Shown piece by piece: positions 48,517 through 58,360 of a stretch of 64,000 nucleotides of DNA (position 1 is its first letter; each line of letters opens with the position of its first letter). Origin of the DNA: Alphaproteobacteria bacterium (lineage in GTDB: Bacteria > Pseudomonadota > Alphaproteobacteria > Rhodobacterales > Rhodobacteraceae); the NCBI GenBank assembly GCA_030431825.1, contig JAUIIJ010000016.1:1-64000 (forward strand), written 5' to 3'. The position numbers were made by a program, and so were the translations under genes. Under the pieces are notes generated by a model. It had not been told where the DNA came from. It saw nothing but the letters and a program-made list of their open reading frames with translations, and did not search any database.

Positions 48517-49098
48517 ATGATGCATGATTCGAATGTTTCCAAACGCGATGCCATTCTCAGGTCGGCATTGCAGGTGTTTGCAACCTATGGGTTCCGCAAG
48601 ACCTCCATGAACGACATTGCCGACAGCGCGGGAATGTCGCGCGCCGCGCTTTATCAGCATTACAGGAACAAGGACGACATCTTTCGCAGCCTGACGCAGC
48701 TATATTACGACACTGCGGCCGAGGATCTTTCAAAGGCTCTGAGCGCCGAAAAGCCCGTGCCCGAATTGTTGCAGGATGCATTCGAGACCCAGATCGGTGA
48801 CATGATCGAAACGCTGGTCAGGTCTCCGCATGGCATGGAACTTCTCGACACCGGCGAAAAGACCACCGCGACCATCAAGCAGGCGGGAGAGGATCGCTTG
48901 CGCGAAATCTACGCGCAATGGCTGGAACGTTCTGCGGCAGAGGGCCGGGTCACACTGCCGGACGCGCCCGAGCAGGTCGCGGATGTCATCATGGTGGGGC
49001 TGAAAGGGTTGAAAACCACGGTGAATTCGGTTCCCCAATTGCGGGCAAGGCTCGCGATATTCGCAACACTCGTCGCGGGCGGTCTGATGGCGGGCTGA
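48517..49098 (+). CDS. TetR/AcrR-family transcriptional regulator
   Basis: A 193-residue TetR protein. The HTH is in the N-terminal 60 residues: GFRKTSMNDIADSAGMSRAA followed by LYQHYRNKDDIF. The C-terminal ligand-binding half is variable as usual. Its divergence from the molybdenum hydroxylase genes and the palindrome between them suggest that it controls that operon and itself. It converges with kynA, whose stop is only 12 bp away. Confidence 0.9.
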   Translation: MMHDSNVSKRDAILRSALQVFATYGFRKTSMNDIADSAGMSRAALYQHYRNKDDIFRSLTQLYYDTAAEDLSKALSAEKPVPELLQDAFETQIGDMIETLVRSPHGMELLDTGEKTTATIKQAGEDRLREIYAQWLERSAAEGRVTLPDAPEQVADVIMVGLKGLKTTVNSVPQLRARLAIFATLVAGGLMAG

Positions 49099-49109
49099 GC
49101 GGCGAGCCC

Positions 49110-49943
49110 TCAGAGACCGGTTCTCAGATGCCAAAGCTCCGGGAACAACTCAACCTCGAGCATCCGCTTTAGATAGCTGATGCCGCCGGTGCCCCCCGTG
49201 CCGCGCTTGAACCCGATGACGCGTTCGACGGTGGTGACATGGTTGAAACGCCAGCGGCGGAAATAGTCCTCCAGATCGACCAGTTTCTCGGCCAGTTCGT
49301 ACAACTCCCAGTGGGTCTGCGGATCGCGATAGACCTTGCTCCAGGCGTCGGCGACCTGCGGGTTCTCGGCATGGGGCTGGTCGAGATCTCGGTTCAGAAC
49401 CGCGTCAGGCAGGGGAAAACTCTGGTGCAGGGTGGCGAGGGCCACGTCATACAAGGAAGGTTTCGCCAGTTCCGCCGTCAGCAACGCCGTTATGTCGGGG
49501 CGATGGGCGTGGGGTTTGAGCAACGCGGTATTGCGGTTGCCCAGCATGAATTCGATCTGGCGATACTGGTGCGACTGGAAACCCGAGGATTGTCCGAGCG
49601 CTTCGCGAAACGTGGTGTAATCGCTTGGCGTCATGGTGCGCAGCACGTCCCACGCGCTGTTGAGCTGTTCGAATATGCGCGACACGCGCGACAGCATCTT
49701 GAAGGCGGGACGCCGGTCGCAACCTTGCAGCGCCTCCCGCGCCGCTGACAATTCGTGTATCGCCAGGCGCATCCACAGTTCCGAGGTCTGGTGCTGAATG
49801 ATGAACAGCATCTCGTCATGTGCCCGGGACAGGGGTTTCTGCGCGTCAAGGATCTGTGACAGGTGCAGGTAGTCGCCATAGGACATGCGCCCGTCAAAGG
49901 ACATCTGCGCCCCCTCGCGCGACGGGTCGTAGGGATCGGTCAT
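49110..49943 (-). CDS. kynA: Tryptophan 2,3-dioxygenase
   Basis: A 277-residue heme dioxygenase opening the tryptophan indole ring to N-formylkynurenine. [34 protein letters not shown] and [17 protein letters not shown] are family signatures. The heme-ligand His lies in the [12 protein letters not shown] region. ATG 49943 gives the normal length; longer frames run into kynU. It is the last gene of the SDR-kynU-kynA set. A kynurenine formamidase gene is not visible. Confidence 0.94.
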   Translation of the reverse strand: MTDPYDPSREGAQMSFDGRMSYGDYLHLSQILDAQKPLSRAHDEMLFIIQHQTSELWMRLAIHELSAAREALQGCDRRPAFKMLSRVSRIFEQLNSAWDVLRTMTPSDYTTFREALGQSSGFQSHQYRQIEFMLGNRNTALLKPHAHRPDITALLTAELAKPSLYDVALATLHQSFPLPDAVLNRDLDQPHAENPQVADAWSKVYRDPQTHWELYELAEKLVDLEDYFRRWRFNHVTTVERVIGFKRGTGGTGGISYLKRMLEVELFPELWHLRTGL

Positions 49944-50001
49944 GGTGATGGCTCCGGTTGCGGGTGAATGTGAAACCGCGAAATCGGGTGGCGCGTCGAT
50001 C

Positions 50002-51195
50002 TCATGTGACCGCCGCGCGGGTCTTGTATTCGGCGCGGTCCCACAGCCGGTTCTGCATGACATCCCGAATGATCGCGACGGCGGCGTGTACATCGTCGGC
50101 GTCGATATAGAGTGGGGTAAAGCCAAATCGCATGATGTCCGGCGCGCGAAAATCGCCGATCACTCCGCGGGCGATCAGGGCCTGCATCGCGGCATAGCCA
50201 TGCTCAAAGCGGAACGAGACCTGGCTGCCGCGTCCGGCGGCGTCGCGCGGGCTGGCCAGGGTCAGCATAGGACAGGAGGCCTCGATCGCGGATATGAACT
50301 GATCGCAGAGGGCAATCGAAGCCGCACGGACATCCCGCATATCCGCCATGTCCCAGATGTCCAGCGCGGTGTCCAGCGCCGCCAGTTGGATGATGGGCGG
50401 CGTGCCAACGCGCATCCGCTCGACCCCCTGACCGGGGCGATAGCTTTGCTCGAACGCGAAGGGCGCGTCATGACCCAGCCAGCCGGACAGGGCAGGGACC
50501 GCCCGCTCCGCGTGACGCGGCGCGACATAGATGAAAGCCGGCGCACCCGGCCCGCCATTGAGGTATTTGTAGGTGCAGCCGACGGCGAAGTCGGCTCCGG
50601 CACCGGAAACGTCCACCGGGACCGCACCTGCCGTATGCGCAAGGTCCCAGACCGTGATCACGCCGGCGTCATGCGCACGCCGCGTCAACTCCGCCATGTC
50701 GTGCAATCGCCCGGTGCGGTAATCGACCTCGGTCAGCATCATAACCGCAATCTCGTCGTTTATGGCCTCTTCCACCGCGTCCGGATCGACCACGCGCAAT
50801 TCGTGACCCCGGCCAAGGCTGCGCAACAATCCTTCGGCCATGTAGAGATCGGACGGGAAGTTGCCGCTGTCACTGAGCACCACGCGGCGATCCGGGTTCA
50901 TCTCGAGCGCGGCGGCAAGGGCCTGGTAGACCTTGATCGACAGGGTGTCTCCCAGCACCACCTGGCCCGGTTCGGCCCCGATCAGCTTGCCCACCCGATC
51001 GCCCAGGGCCATCGGCATCGCCATCCATCCGGCCTTGTTCCATCCGGTGATCAGCATCTTGCCCCATTCGTCGCTCAGCATCCGGGCCACACGTCCCTGT
51101 GCCGCCCGGGGCAGCGGACCCAGCGAGTTGCCATCCAGATACAGAATGCCCTCGGGAATTTCGAACATTGCCTTTGTGGCTGCAAAATCGGTCAT
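50002..51195 (-). CDS. kynU: Kynureninase
   Basis: A 397-residue PLP enzyme that cleaves kynurenine to anthranilate and alanine. [20 protein letters not shown] is the N-terminal signature and [18 protein letters not shown] contains the PLP lysine. [20 protein letters not shown] precedes it. It lies 58 bp upstream of kynA on the same strand, so the pair makes a tryptophan-to-anthranilate route. Confidence 0.94.
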   Translation of the reverse strand: MTDFAATKAMFEIPEGILYLDGNSLGPLPRAAQGRVARMLSDEWGKMLITGWNKAGWMAMPMALGDRVGKLIGAEPGQVVLGDTLSIKVYQALAAALEMNPDRRVVLSDSGNFPSDLYMAEGLLRSLGRGHELRVVDPDAVEEAINDEIAVMMLTEVDYRTGRLHDMAELTRRAHDAGVITVWDLAHTAGAVPVDVSGAGADFAVGCTYKYLNGGPGAPAFIYVAPRHAERAVPALSGWLGHDAPFAFEQSYRPGQGVERMRVGTPPIIQLAALDTALDIWDMADMRDVRAASIALCDQFISAIEASCPMLTLASPRDAAGRGSQVSFRFEHGYAAMQALIARGVIGDFRAPDIMRFGFTPLYIDADDVHAAVAIIRDVMQNRLWDRAEYKTRAAVT

Positions 51196-51244
51196 TGGTC
51201 TTTCCTGGTTGATGGCGGTGCGCAGGTCCGGGCGCGGGCGTGTC

Positions 51245-51997
51245 TCACATCTGGCCTCCGGCGATCTCGATCACCTGGCCGTTCACGCTCTCCGATCCCG
51301 GACGCACGAGCCACATGGCGGCGGCGGCCACCTCTTCGGGTGCGATCAAGCGCTTGTGCCGGTTGGCGCTGACCATGACCGCGCGGGCGTCGTCCGCGCT
51401 GATCCCGGCGCGCTTGGCGATGTTGTCGGTGTTGCGTTCGACGATCGGCGTATCGACATAGGCGGGGCAGATGGCGTTGAAGGTTATCGGTTTGCCCAGG
51501 TAATCCTCGCTCAGTGCCCGCGTCAGTCCGATCAGCCCGTGTTTTGACGCGGTATAACAGGCTGCGCCCGGCAATCCCCTGACCCCGGCAATCGACGCCA
51601 TCGTGATGACCCGTCCCCAGTCGGTCCCGCGCATGCTGTGCAGGCATTCGCGGATGGTCAGAAAAGCGCCATCCAGATTGGTCGCCATCATGTTGCGCCA
51701 GAAGTCCAGCGTGGTCTTGTGGACCGCGCGGCCTTCGGCAATGCCGGCATTGGCCACGCAAATCTGCACCGGGCCACGGGCATCGACCGCCGCCGCGACC
51801 TTGGACATAACGTCGTCTTCGTCGCGCACATCCATCGCCATGCCGAAGAGACCGTCGCCGGCGACCTCGTCGAGCACCTCCTGTCGCCGCCCGGTGATCG
51901 TCACCCGTGCGCCATCTGCCGCAAGCGCCCGCGCGATGGCCAGCCCGATCCCGGTGCCGCCGCCGGTGACGATCGCGTGTTTTCCCTCAAGTGTCAT
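51245..51997 (-). CDS. Short-chain dehydrogenase in the kynurenine operon
   Basis: A 250-residue SDR with VTGGGTGIGLAIARAL, VANAGIAEG, the catalytic Ser in MASIAGVRG, and YTASKHG. ESVNGQVIEIAGGQM closes it. It resembles 3-hydroxybutyrate-type dehydrogenases but the substrate is not clear. It ends 49 bp before kynU on the same strand, so it is probably first in that operon. A role in tryptophan catabolism is inferred from position only. Confidence 0.85.
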   Translation of the reverse strand: MTLEGKHAIVTGGGTGIGLAIARALAADGARVTITGRRQEVLDEVAGDGLFGMAMDVRDEDDVMSKVAAAVDARGPVQICVANAGIAEGRAVHKTTLDFWRNMMATNLDGAFLTIRECLHSMRGTDWGRVITMASIAGVRGLPGAACYTASKHGLIGLTRALSEDYLGKPITFNAICPAYVDTPIVERNTDNIAKRAGISADDARAVMVSANRHKRLIAPEEVAAAAMWLVRPGSESVNGQVIEIAGGQM

Positions 51998-52173
51998 GCG
52001 GGTCCTCCCTTGCCTCGCTGTTACCCTATCGGCTCGCGCTCCGGACACAAGCGCACCCCGCCACGGGTTTGGTGATCGCTACGAATGGCCGGGTGGAAAC
52101 GGGACGCGATTCAGGTACACATTCGCAGGTGGTAAACCATGCAAGGAGTCGCCCATCCGGCGAAGATGATCCG

Positions 52174-52623
52174 ATGAAATGGATTGATGTTCCCCCGGTC
52201 TGGCTCTTGGGCTGCGTCGCGCTTGCCTGGGTTCAGTCGACGTATTTTTCCTACGGGTTGGGTTTCGGCGGCAAGTGGGCCGATCTGCTCGGCGGAATGA
52301 TGATCGGCGGAGGGCTGCTGCTGATGGTGCTCGCCGTGAGCGAATTCCGCAGGCATGCGACCACGATCAACCCGCATGGGACGCCGGGCAGGCTGATCCA
52401 GTCGGGTATTTTCTCACGAACCCGCAACCCGATCTACGTGGGCGACGCGCTTGTGCTGGCGGGCCTCATCCTGCGATTTGACGCGGTGCTGTCGCTGCCG
52501 CTGGTGCCGATTTTCGTCTGGGTGATAGAAAAGCGTTTCATTCTTCCGGAAGAAGATAGATTGCGGCGCATTTTCCGGATGGATTTTGCCCGCTACGAAA
52601 GAAAAGTGCGCAGATGGGTGTGA
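52174..52623 (+). CDS. Isoprenylcysteine carboxyl methyltransferase-like membrane protein
   Basis: A 149-residue integral membrane protein with helices at about residues 8-26, 38-56 and 92-116. The SRTRNPIYVGD motif (81-91) and the C-terminal EEDRLRRIFRMDFARYERKV are typical of the ICMT/PEMT-like family (DUF1295/PF04191 type). Bacterial members probably methylate lipids or small molecules, and the substrate is unknown. ATG 52174 is favoured over longer frames. Confidence 0.8.
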   Translation: MKWIDVPPVWLLGCVALAWVQSTYFSYGLGFGGKWADLLGGMMIGGGLLLMVLAVSEFRRHATTINPHGTPGRLIQSGIFSRTRNPIYVGDALVLAGLILRFDAVLSLPLVPIFVWVIEKRFILPEEDRLRRIFRMDFARYERKVRRWV

Positions 52624-52746
52624 GCAAGTAACATTTTTGACACGCGACAGTCTGCGCAGCTTGCGCAAGTTTGTTGCGCAAGGTAGTGAAGCGGCCAGAA
52701 ATTAGGCCATATTGCGCCCGAACCGGGCAAATCAGGGGGACTTGGA

Positions 52747-54321
52747 TTGAAGATAGGAACGCCGAAGGAAATTCACGAGGGCGAACATCGTGTCGCCATG
52801 ACGCCCGAAAGCGCGGCGCAGCTTCAGAAGCTGGGACATGAATGCCTGATCGAAACCGGCGCAGGGCTTGAGGCCGGCTTTTCGGATGCGGCCTATGAGG
52901 CCGCAGGCGTCGAAGTGGTCAAGACCGCGGCCGCCCTTTACAAGGCCTCTGATGTCGTGGCCAAGGTGCGCCCGCCCACGGAAACCGAAGTCAAGCGGCT
53001 TCGCAAGGGCCAGACGCTGATTTCGTTCTTCTACCCGGGTTCCAACGAGGAGTTGATGGGCAAGGCCGCCGAAAAGGGCGCAACCGTCATCGCCATGGAC
53101 ATGGTGCCACGGATCAGCCGCGCCCAGAAGATGGACGCGCTGTCGTCGATGGCCAATATTGCGGGCTACCGCGCGGTCATCGAGGCGGGGAACAATTTCG
53201 GTCGCTTCTTCACCGGTCAGGTGACGGCGGCGGGCAAGGTTCCCCCGGCCAAGGTGCTGGTGGTTGGTGCCGGTGTGGCGGGGCTGGCCGCGATCGGGAC
53301 TGCGACGTCGCTGGGCGCGATTACCTATGCCTTTGACGTACGTCCCGAAGTTGCGGAGCAGATCGAATCCATGGGGGCCGAGTTCGTGTTCCTCGAGTTC
53401 GACGAGTCCGAGTTGCCCGATGGTGCGGCGACCGGAGGCTATGCGCCGCCGTCCAGCCCCGAATTCCAGGCCAAGCAGCTTGAAAAATTCCGCGAAATTG
53501 CACCGGACATGGATATCGTCATCACCACGGCCCTGATCCCGAACCGGCCCGCGCCGGTGCTGTGGACCAAGGACATGGTCGAGTCGATGAAACCCGGCAG
53601 CGTGATCGTCGACCTTGCCGCCGAACGTGGCGGCAATTGTGAACTGACCGTGATGGACGAAAAAATCGTGACCGATAACGGGGTTACGATTATCGGCTAT
53701 ACCGATTTCCCGTCGCGCATGGCGGCGCAGAGCTCGACGCTCTATGCCAACAACATCCGTCACATGATGGCCGACCTGACGCCTGAAAAGGACGGGGCGA
53801 TCAATCATGACATGGAAGATGACGTCATCCGTGGCGCCACCATCACCCATGACAAGGAAGTCACCTTCCCGCCGCCACCGCCCAAGGTGCAGGCGATCGC
53901 GGCCAAGCCCAAGGAAAAACCCAAGGAACTGAGCGCGGAAGAAAAACGCGCGCAGGAAGTGGCCGAGTTCAAGGCCCAGACCAAGCAACAGGTGACGCTG
54001 ATCGCGGTGGGCGCGGTGGTGCTGCTCGCGGTCGGTCTGGTTGCACCGGCGAGCTTCATGCAGCATTTCATCGTCTTCGTGCTCTCGGTGTTTGTCGGGT
54101 TCCAGGTGATCTGGAACGTGTCGCACTCGCTGCACACGCCGCTGATGGCCGTCACGAATGCGATCAGCTCGATCATCATCCTCGGGGCGCTGATGCAGAT
54201 CGGCTCAAGCAGCTTCCTCGTGATCATACTTGCCGCGCTTTCCATTTTCATGGCGGGGATCAATATCTTCGGCGGCTTTCTTGTCACCCGGCGGATGCTC
54301 GCCATGTTCCAGAAATCCTGA
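52747..54321 (+). CDS. pntA: NAD(P) transhydrogenase alpha subunit
   Basis: A 524-residue proton-pumping transhydrogenase subunit that binds NAD(H). The N-terminal KIGTPKEIHEGEHRVAMTPE, the Rossmann VVGAGVAGLAAIGTA near residue 172 and the RPEVAEQIESMGAEFV stretch are typical. About four C-terminal membrane helices follow a charged KPKEKPKELSAEEKRAQEVA linker (about residues 385-405). Translation appears to start at TTG 52747, preceded by AGGGGGA, with no better in-frame ATG. pntB follows after 12 bp. Confidence 0.94.
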   Translation: MKIGTPKEIHEGEHRVAMTPESAAQLQKLGHECLIETGAGLEAGFSDAAYEAAGVEVVKTAAALYKASDVVAKVRPPTETEVKRLRKGQTLISFFYPGSNEELMGKAAEKGATVIAMDMVPRISRAQKMDALSSMANIAGYRAVIEAGNNFGRFFTGQVTAAGKVPPAKVLVVGAGVAGLAAIGTATSLGAITYAFDVRPEVAEQIESMGAEFVFLEFDESELPDGAATGGYAPPSSPEFQAKQLEKFREIAPDMDIVITTALIPNRPAPVLWTKDMVESMKPGSVIVDLAAERGGNCELTVMDEKIVTDNGVTIIGYTDFPSRMAAQSSTLYANNIRHMMADLTPEKDGAINHDMEDDVIRGATITHDKEVTFPPPPPKVQAIAAKPKEKPKELSAEEKRAQEVAEFKAQTKQQVTLIAVGAVVLLAVGLVAPASFMQHFIVFVLSVFVGFQVIWNVSHSLHTPLMAVTNAISSIIILGALMQIGSSSFLVIILAALSIFMAGINIFGGFLVTRRMLAMFQKS

Positions 54322-54333
54322 GGAGGCCGTAGC

Positions 54334-55767
54334 ATGGAATTCGGATTCACGACGGCGGCCTATGTGGTCGCGGCAGTTCTCTTCATCCTGTCGCTGGGCG
54401 GCCTTTCCGGCCAGGAGAGCGCGAAACGCGCTGTCTGGTACGGTATCGTGGGCATGGCGCTGGCGATCTTTGCCACGCTGATCGGGCCCGGCTCGGGTCT
54501 CTGGCTGTTGTCGCTCCTGTTGATCGCTGCCGGTGGCGCGATCGGCTATGTGGTGGCACAGCGCGTGCAGATGACCGAGATGCCCCAACTGGTCGCGGCG
54601 ATGCACAGCCTCGTCGGCCTTGCGGCGGTCTTCGTCGGCTTCAACGCGCATTTCGAACTGGGCAACGTGCTGGCGATGGACGACGCCGCCAGGAAATCTC
54701 TCGACGGGTTTGCGGCGCTTCTGGCCAAGAAGGACGCGGTCGAGATCAACATCCTTCGCGTCGAACTGTTCCTCGGCATCTTCATCGGTGCGATCACCTT
54801 TACCGGATCGGTCATCGCCTATGGCAAACTGGCAGGCAAGGTGACCTCTGCGGCGACCAAGCTGCCCGGCGGTCACGCTCTGAATGCCGGCGCGGCGGCG
54901 TTGTCGCTGATCTGTCTCATCTGGTATTTCAACACCGGTGGCTTCCTGCCGCTGCTGCTGATGACGCTTGCGGCGCTCTTCATCGGCTACCACCTGATCA
55001 TGGGTATCGGCGGTGCCGACATGCCGGTCGTGGTGTCGATGCTGAACAGCTACTCGGGCTGGGCCGCGGCGGCGATCGGCTTCTCGCTGGGCAACGATCT
55101 GCTGATCGTGGTCGGCGCGCTGGTCGGTTCGTCGGGTGCGATCCTGTCCTATATCATGTGCAAGGCGATGAACCGTCACTTTGTCAGCGTGATCCTTGGC
55201 GGTTTCGGCGGCACCTCTGGCCCTGCCATGGAAGTCGAGGGCGAACAGGTCGCGATCGAGGCCGACGGCGTGGCGCAGGCGCTGAACGATGCCGACAGCA
55301 TCATCATCATTCCGGGCTACGGAATGGCGGTTGCGCAGGCTCAGCAATCGGTCAGCGAACTCGTCCGCAAGCTGCGCGCCAAGGGCAAGAACGTGCGTTT
55401 CGCGATCCACCCGGTTGCCGGACGTCTGCCGGGGCACATGAACGTGCTTCTTGCCGAGGCCAAGGTGCCCTATGATATCGTGCTGGAAATGGACGAGATC
55501 AATGATGACTTCCCCGAAACCGATGTTGCCATCGTGATCGGCTCGAACGACATCGTGAACCCGGCGGCGCAGGAAGATCCCAACAGCCCCATCGCCGGCA
55601 TGCCGGTGCTGGAATGCTGGAAGGCCAAGCAGGTCTTTGTCTCCAAACGCGGTCAGGGCACCGGCTATTCCGGCATCGAGAATCCGCTGTTCTTCAAGGA
55701 GAACACCCGGATGTTCTACGGTGACGCGAAAGAGTCGCTCGACAAGCTGCTGCCGATGATCGAGTGA
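54334..55767 (+). CDS. pntB: NAD(P) transhydrogenase beta subunit
   Basis: A 477-residue partner of PntA with about eight to nine membrane helices in the first 270 residues. The C-terminal NADP(H)-binding domain has [40 protein letters not shown] and [12 protein letters not shown]. PntAB uses the proton gradient to make NADPH. The ATG follows GAGGAGG. A strong terminator lies 24 bp after the stop. Confidence 0.96.
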   Translation: MEFGFTTAAYVVAAVLFILSLGGLSGQESAKRAVWYGIVGMALAIFATLIGPGSGLWLLSLLLIAAGGAIGYVVAQRVQMTEMPQLVAAMHSLVGLAAVFVGFNAHFELGNVLAMDDAARKSLDGFAALLAKKDAVEINILRVELFLGIFIGAITFTGSVIAYGKLAGKVTSAATKLPGGHALNAGAAALSLICLIWYFNTGGFLPLLLMTLAALFIGYHLIMGIGGADMPVVVSMLNSYSGWAAAAIGFSLGNDLLIVVGALVGSSGAILSYIMCKAMNRHFVSVILGGFGGTSGPAMEVEGEQVAIEADGVAQALNDADSIIIIPGYGMAVAQAQQSVSELVRKLRAKGKNVRFAIHPVAGRLPGHMNVLLAEAKVPYDIVLEMDEINDDFPETDVAIVIGSNDIVNPAAQEDPNSPIAGMPVLECWKAKQVFVSKRGQGTGYSGIENPLFFKENTRMFYGDAKESLDKLLPMIE

Positions 55768-55790
55768 CCTGACGCAACGCGACGAAAATG

Positions 55791-55822
55791 AGCCCCTGCC
55801 GGACATCCGGCGGGGGCTTTTT
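55791..55822 (+). terminator. Rho-independent terminator after pntAB
   Basis: AGCCCCTGCCGGA-CA-TCCGGCGGGGGCT forms a GC-rich stem of about 12 pairs with one mismatch or bulge, followed by TTTTT. Confidence 0.85.
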
Positions 55823-56055
55823 CATTTCAGCATGCGGTGTGTCATCAAGGCGGGCCGGCCATTCAAGCCACTGAAATTGCGGCGGAGAAACGGATTGCGC
55901 CATGTTTCTTGCCCAGGCGACCGGCCACGTCCTATTTTCAGGCAGTTGCGTTTCTACGGCCCAGGTATACCAATGTATTCCTTTAACTGATTGAATTTAT
56001 ATGGTTTAGCGCCAATCGCACCCGGATTTTGCGGGCGCTCTGACAGGACGGTCCG

Positions 56056-57336
56056 ATGCCCCCAATCGAAGATCACCCTTTACGCTATCGGCTGGCAAAC
56101 GAATTGCATGCCCGCCCGTTTCCTGAAATCCAAGCGGGCAGCAGCGTCGTGTTCGTCGCGATCAAGCAACCGAACGAAGCGGTCAGCCGTGATCGGGGCG
56201 CGGATCTGTCCCACCTGATCGCGCTGCTGGATCGTCACGGCGCGCCACATCCGCAGCCCGGTGCGACGCATTACAGCAACCGCATCGGTCAGCACGTCCT
56301 GAAATGGGAGCAGCATACGGAATTCGTAAGCTACACCGCCTATCGCGACGGCGTGTCGAGCCGCCCGTTCGACCCGGCCGATTTCGAAGTGTTTCCCGAA
56401 GATTGGCTTGAGACCGCGCCGGGACAGCGGATCACCTCGGCGATGGTCCGGGTCGAGGCCCGGCCTGCTGACCAGGAGATCACGCGCAAGCTGGCCGACT
56501 GGTTCGTGCCCGAGAGCACGGCCATCGCGCATGTGCTGGACGAGAGTGCGATCATGTCGGGCGATTTCCGCATCGACCCCGCAGGACATTTGCGCTTCGC
56601 CGTTTTCGTGGCTGAGCAGACCAGCGAGTCGCGCATCGGTCGGCTGATCCAGCGCATCTGCGAAATCGAAACCTATAAATCCATGTCGATGCTCGGGTTT
56701 TCCCGCGCCAGAGAGATGTCGGCGCAGATTGCGCAGCTCGACAACAACCTCGCGGCGCTGATGACGGAAATGACCCGGGGCACAACGCCGCCGGAAGTGA
56801 TCCTGCCCGAGCTGTTGTCGATTTCCTCGCAGCTCGAGACCCTGGCGGCGAATTCGTCGTTCCGGTTCGGTGCGACCGGAGCCTATGAGGCATTGGTCAA
56901 CCAGCGTATCCGGGTGTTGCGTGAAACGCGGTTTCACGGGCGACAGACATTTGGCGAGTTCATGATGCGCCGTTATGCGCCCGCGATGCGCACCGTCAAA
57001 TCAACCGAGACACGGCTGCAATCGCTGGCCGACCGGGCGATCCGGGCGGGCGATCTGTTGCGAACCCGCGTTGACGTCGAGCGCAGCGCGCAGAACCAGG
57101 CCCTGCTTGAGAGCATGGACCGCCGCGCCGATCTGCAACTGCGCCTGCAGCATACGGTCGAGGGGTTGTCGGTGGTGGCCATCAGCTATTACGCCGTTTC
57201 GCTGGCCGGATACCTGCTCTATCCGCTCGCCGGCGCGACCGGACTCAGCAAGGGAATGCTGACCGCGCTGGTGACGCTGCCGGTGATCGCGATGGTCTGG
57301 TGGATGGTGCGCCGCATTCGCCGCAGGATGGAGTGA
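56056..57336 (+). CDS. DUF3422 family membrane protein
   Basis: A 426-residue protein matching DUF3422: N-terminal HPLRYRLANELHARPFPEIQ, the FVSYTAYRDG segment, and a long helical middle (ESRIGRLIQRICEIETYKSM). The C-terminal pair of membrane helices is at about residues 377-416 and precedes a basic RRIRRRME tail. This layout suggests a large cytoplasmic domain anchored to the inner membrane. The function is unknown. It stands alone between pntB and the peptide transporter. Confidence 0.88.
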   Translation: MPPIEDHPLRYRLANELHARPFPEIQAGSSVVFVAIKQPNEAVSRDRGADLSHLIALLDRHGAPHPQPGATHYSNRIGQHVLKWEQHTEFVSYTAYRDGVSSRPFDPADFEVFPEDWLETAPGQRITSAMVRVEARPADQEITRKLADWFVPESTAIAHVLDESAIMSGDFRIDPAGHLRFAVFVAEQTSESRIGRLIQRICEIETYKSMSMLGFSRAREMSAQIAQLDNNLAALMTEMTRGTTPPEVILPELLSISSQLETLAANSSFRFGATGAYEALVNQRIRVLRETRFHGRQTFGEFMMRRYAPAMRTVKSTETRLQSLADRAIRAGDLLRTRVDVERSAQNQALLESMDRRADLQLRLQHTVEGLSVVAISYYAVSLAGYLLYPLAGATGLSKGMLTALVTLPVIAMVWWMVRRIRRRME

Positions 57337-57373
57337 CGCGGGCGGCGGCATGAGAGGCCGGAGGGCGGCTTGC

Positions 57374-58360
57374 TCATCTGCCGCGAATACGCGGGTCCAG
57401 CGCATCGCGCAGCCCGTCACCGAGGTAATTGACGCTGAGCACGGTCAGCGAAATCGCCACACCCGGCCAGATCACCCGTTCGGGATAATCCTGGAGATAG
57501 TCCGTGCCGTCGAAAAGCAGCCGCCCCCAGGTCGGGAAATCCGGTGGAAAGCCGAGGCCGAGGAACGACAGGCTGCTTTCGGTGATGATCGCGGTGGCAA
57601 TTCCCAGCGTCGCCGAGACCATGATCGGGCTGAGTACATTGGGCAGGATATGCCGCGCGATCATCTTGCTGTCGGTGGTGCCGATGCTGCGGGCCGCCAG
57701 AACGAATTCCCGTTCCTTCAATGCCAGTACATCGCCACGAACGATGCGGGCGGTGGGCATCCAGCTGGTGATGCCGATGGCGCAGACGATCAGGATGAAG
57801 ATGCCCTGTTCCGCGCCGAACGCCGCGCTGAGCGGTTCGCGAAAGAGCAGCATCATCACCAGCAGCAGCGGCAGGAGAGGCAGGGCGAGGAACAGGTCCG
57901 TCAGCCGCATCAACGGGCCGTCGAGCCTGCGAAAATAGCCGGCGATCACACCGACGAAGGATCCGAGGAACAGCGCCAGCAGCATTGCCGTCATGCCCAC
58001 GGAAACCGAGGTTTGCCCCCCCGACATCATGCGCGACAGGATATCACGCCCCAGCTGGTCCGTGCCGAAGGGATGCGCCAGGCTTGGTCCCTGGTTGCGG
58101 GCGCGAATGTCGATCTGGGTCGGCTCGATGGTCCAGACATAAGGACCGAGATAAACCGCCAGGATGATCAGCAGGAACAGGATACCGCCCCAGAGCGCGC
58201 CCTTGTGGGTCTTGAACTGATCCCACACATCCAGCCACTGGCTGCGCGGCGGGCGGTCCGGCATGGGGCCGCTTGCAGCGGTCGCGCCCGGATCATGCGC
58301 GGCGAGCGAGGCGATTTCGTCGACCGGATCGGATGACCTGTCGTGTCGCGGCTCAGTCAT
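57374..58360 (-). CDS. Dipeptide/oligopeptide ABC transporter permease (OppC/DppC-like)
   Basis: A 328-residue inner-membrane permease. A long hydrophilic N-terminus (about 45 residues) precedes the first helix. HPFGTDQLGRDILSRMMSGG and the EAA-loop region (VLALKEREFVLAARSIGTTD) are family signatures. ATG 58360 overlaps the OppB-like gene end by eight bases. The longer start at 58402 lies within that gene. Confidence 0.93.
   Translation of the reverse strand: MTEPRHDRSSDPVDEIASLAAHDPGATAASGPMPDRPPRSQWLDVWDQFKTHKGALWGGILFLLIILAVYLGPYVWTIEPTQIDIRARNQGPSLAHPFGTDQLGRDILSRMMSGGQTSVSVGMTAMLLALFLGSFVGVIAGYFRRLDGPLMRLTDLFLALPLLPLLLVMMLLFREPLSAAFGAEQGIFILIVCAIGITSWMPTARIVRGDVLALKEREFVLAARSIGTTDSKMIARHILPNVLSPIMVSATLGIATAIITESSLSFLGLGFPPDFPTWGRLLFDGTDYLQDYPERVIWPGVAISLTVLSVNYLGDGLRDALDPRIRGR

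Noticed and set aside
52732..55806. Two long minus-strand frames opposite pntA and pntB (467 and 533 codons)
   Set aside because: These are shadows of the transhydrogenase genes; the translations are His/Asp/Arg-rich repeats with no recognisable fold.
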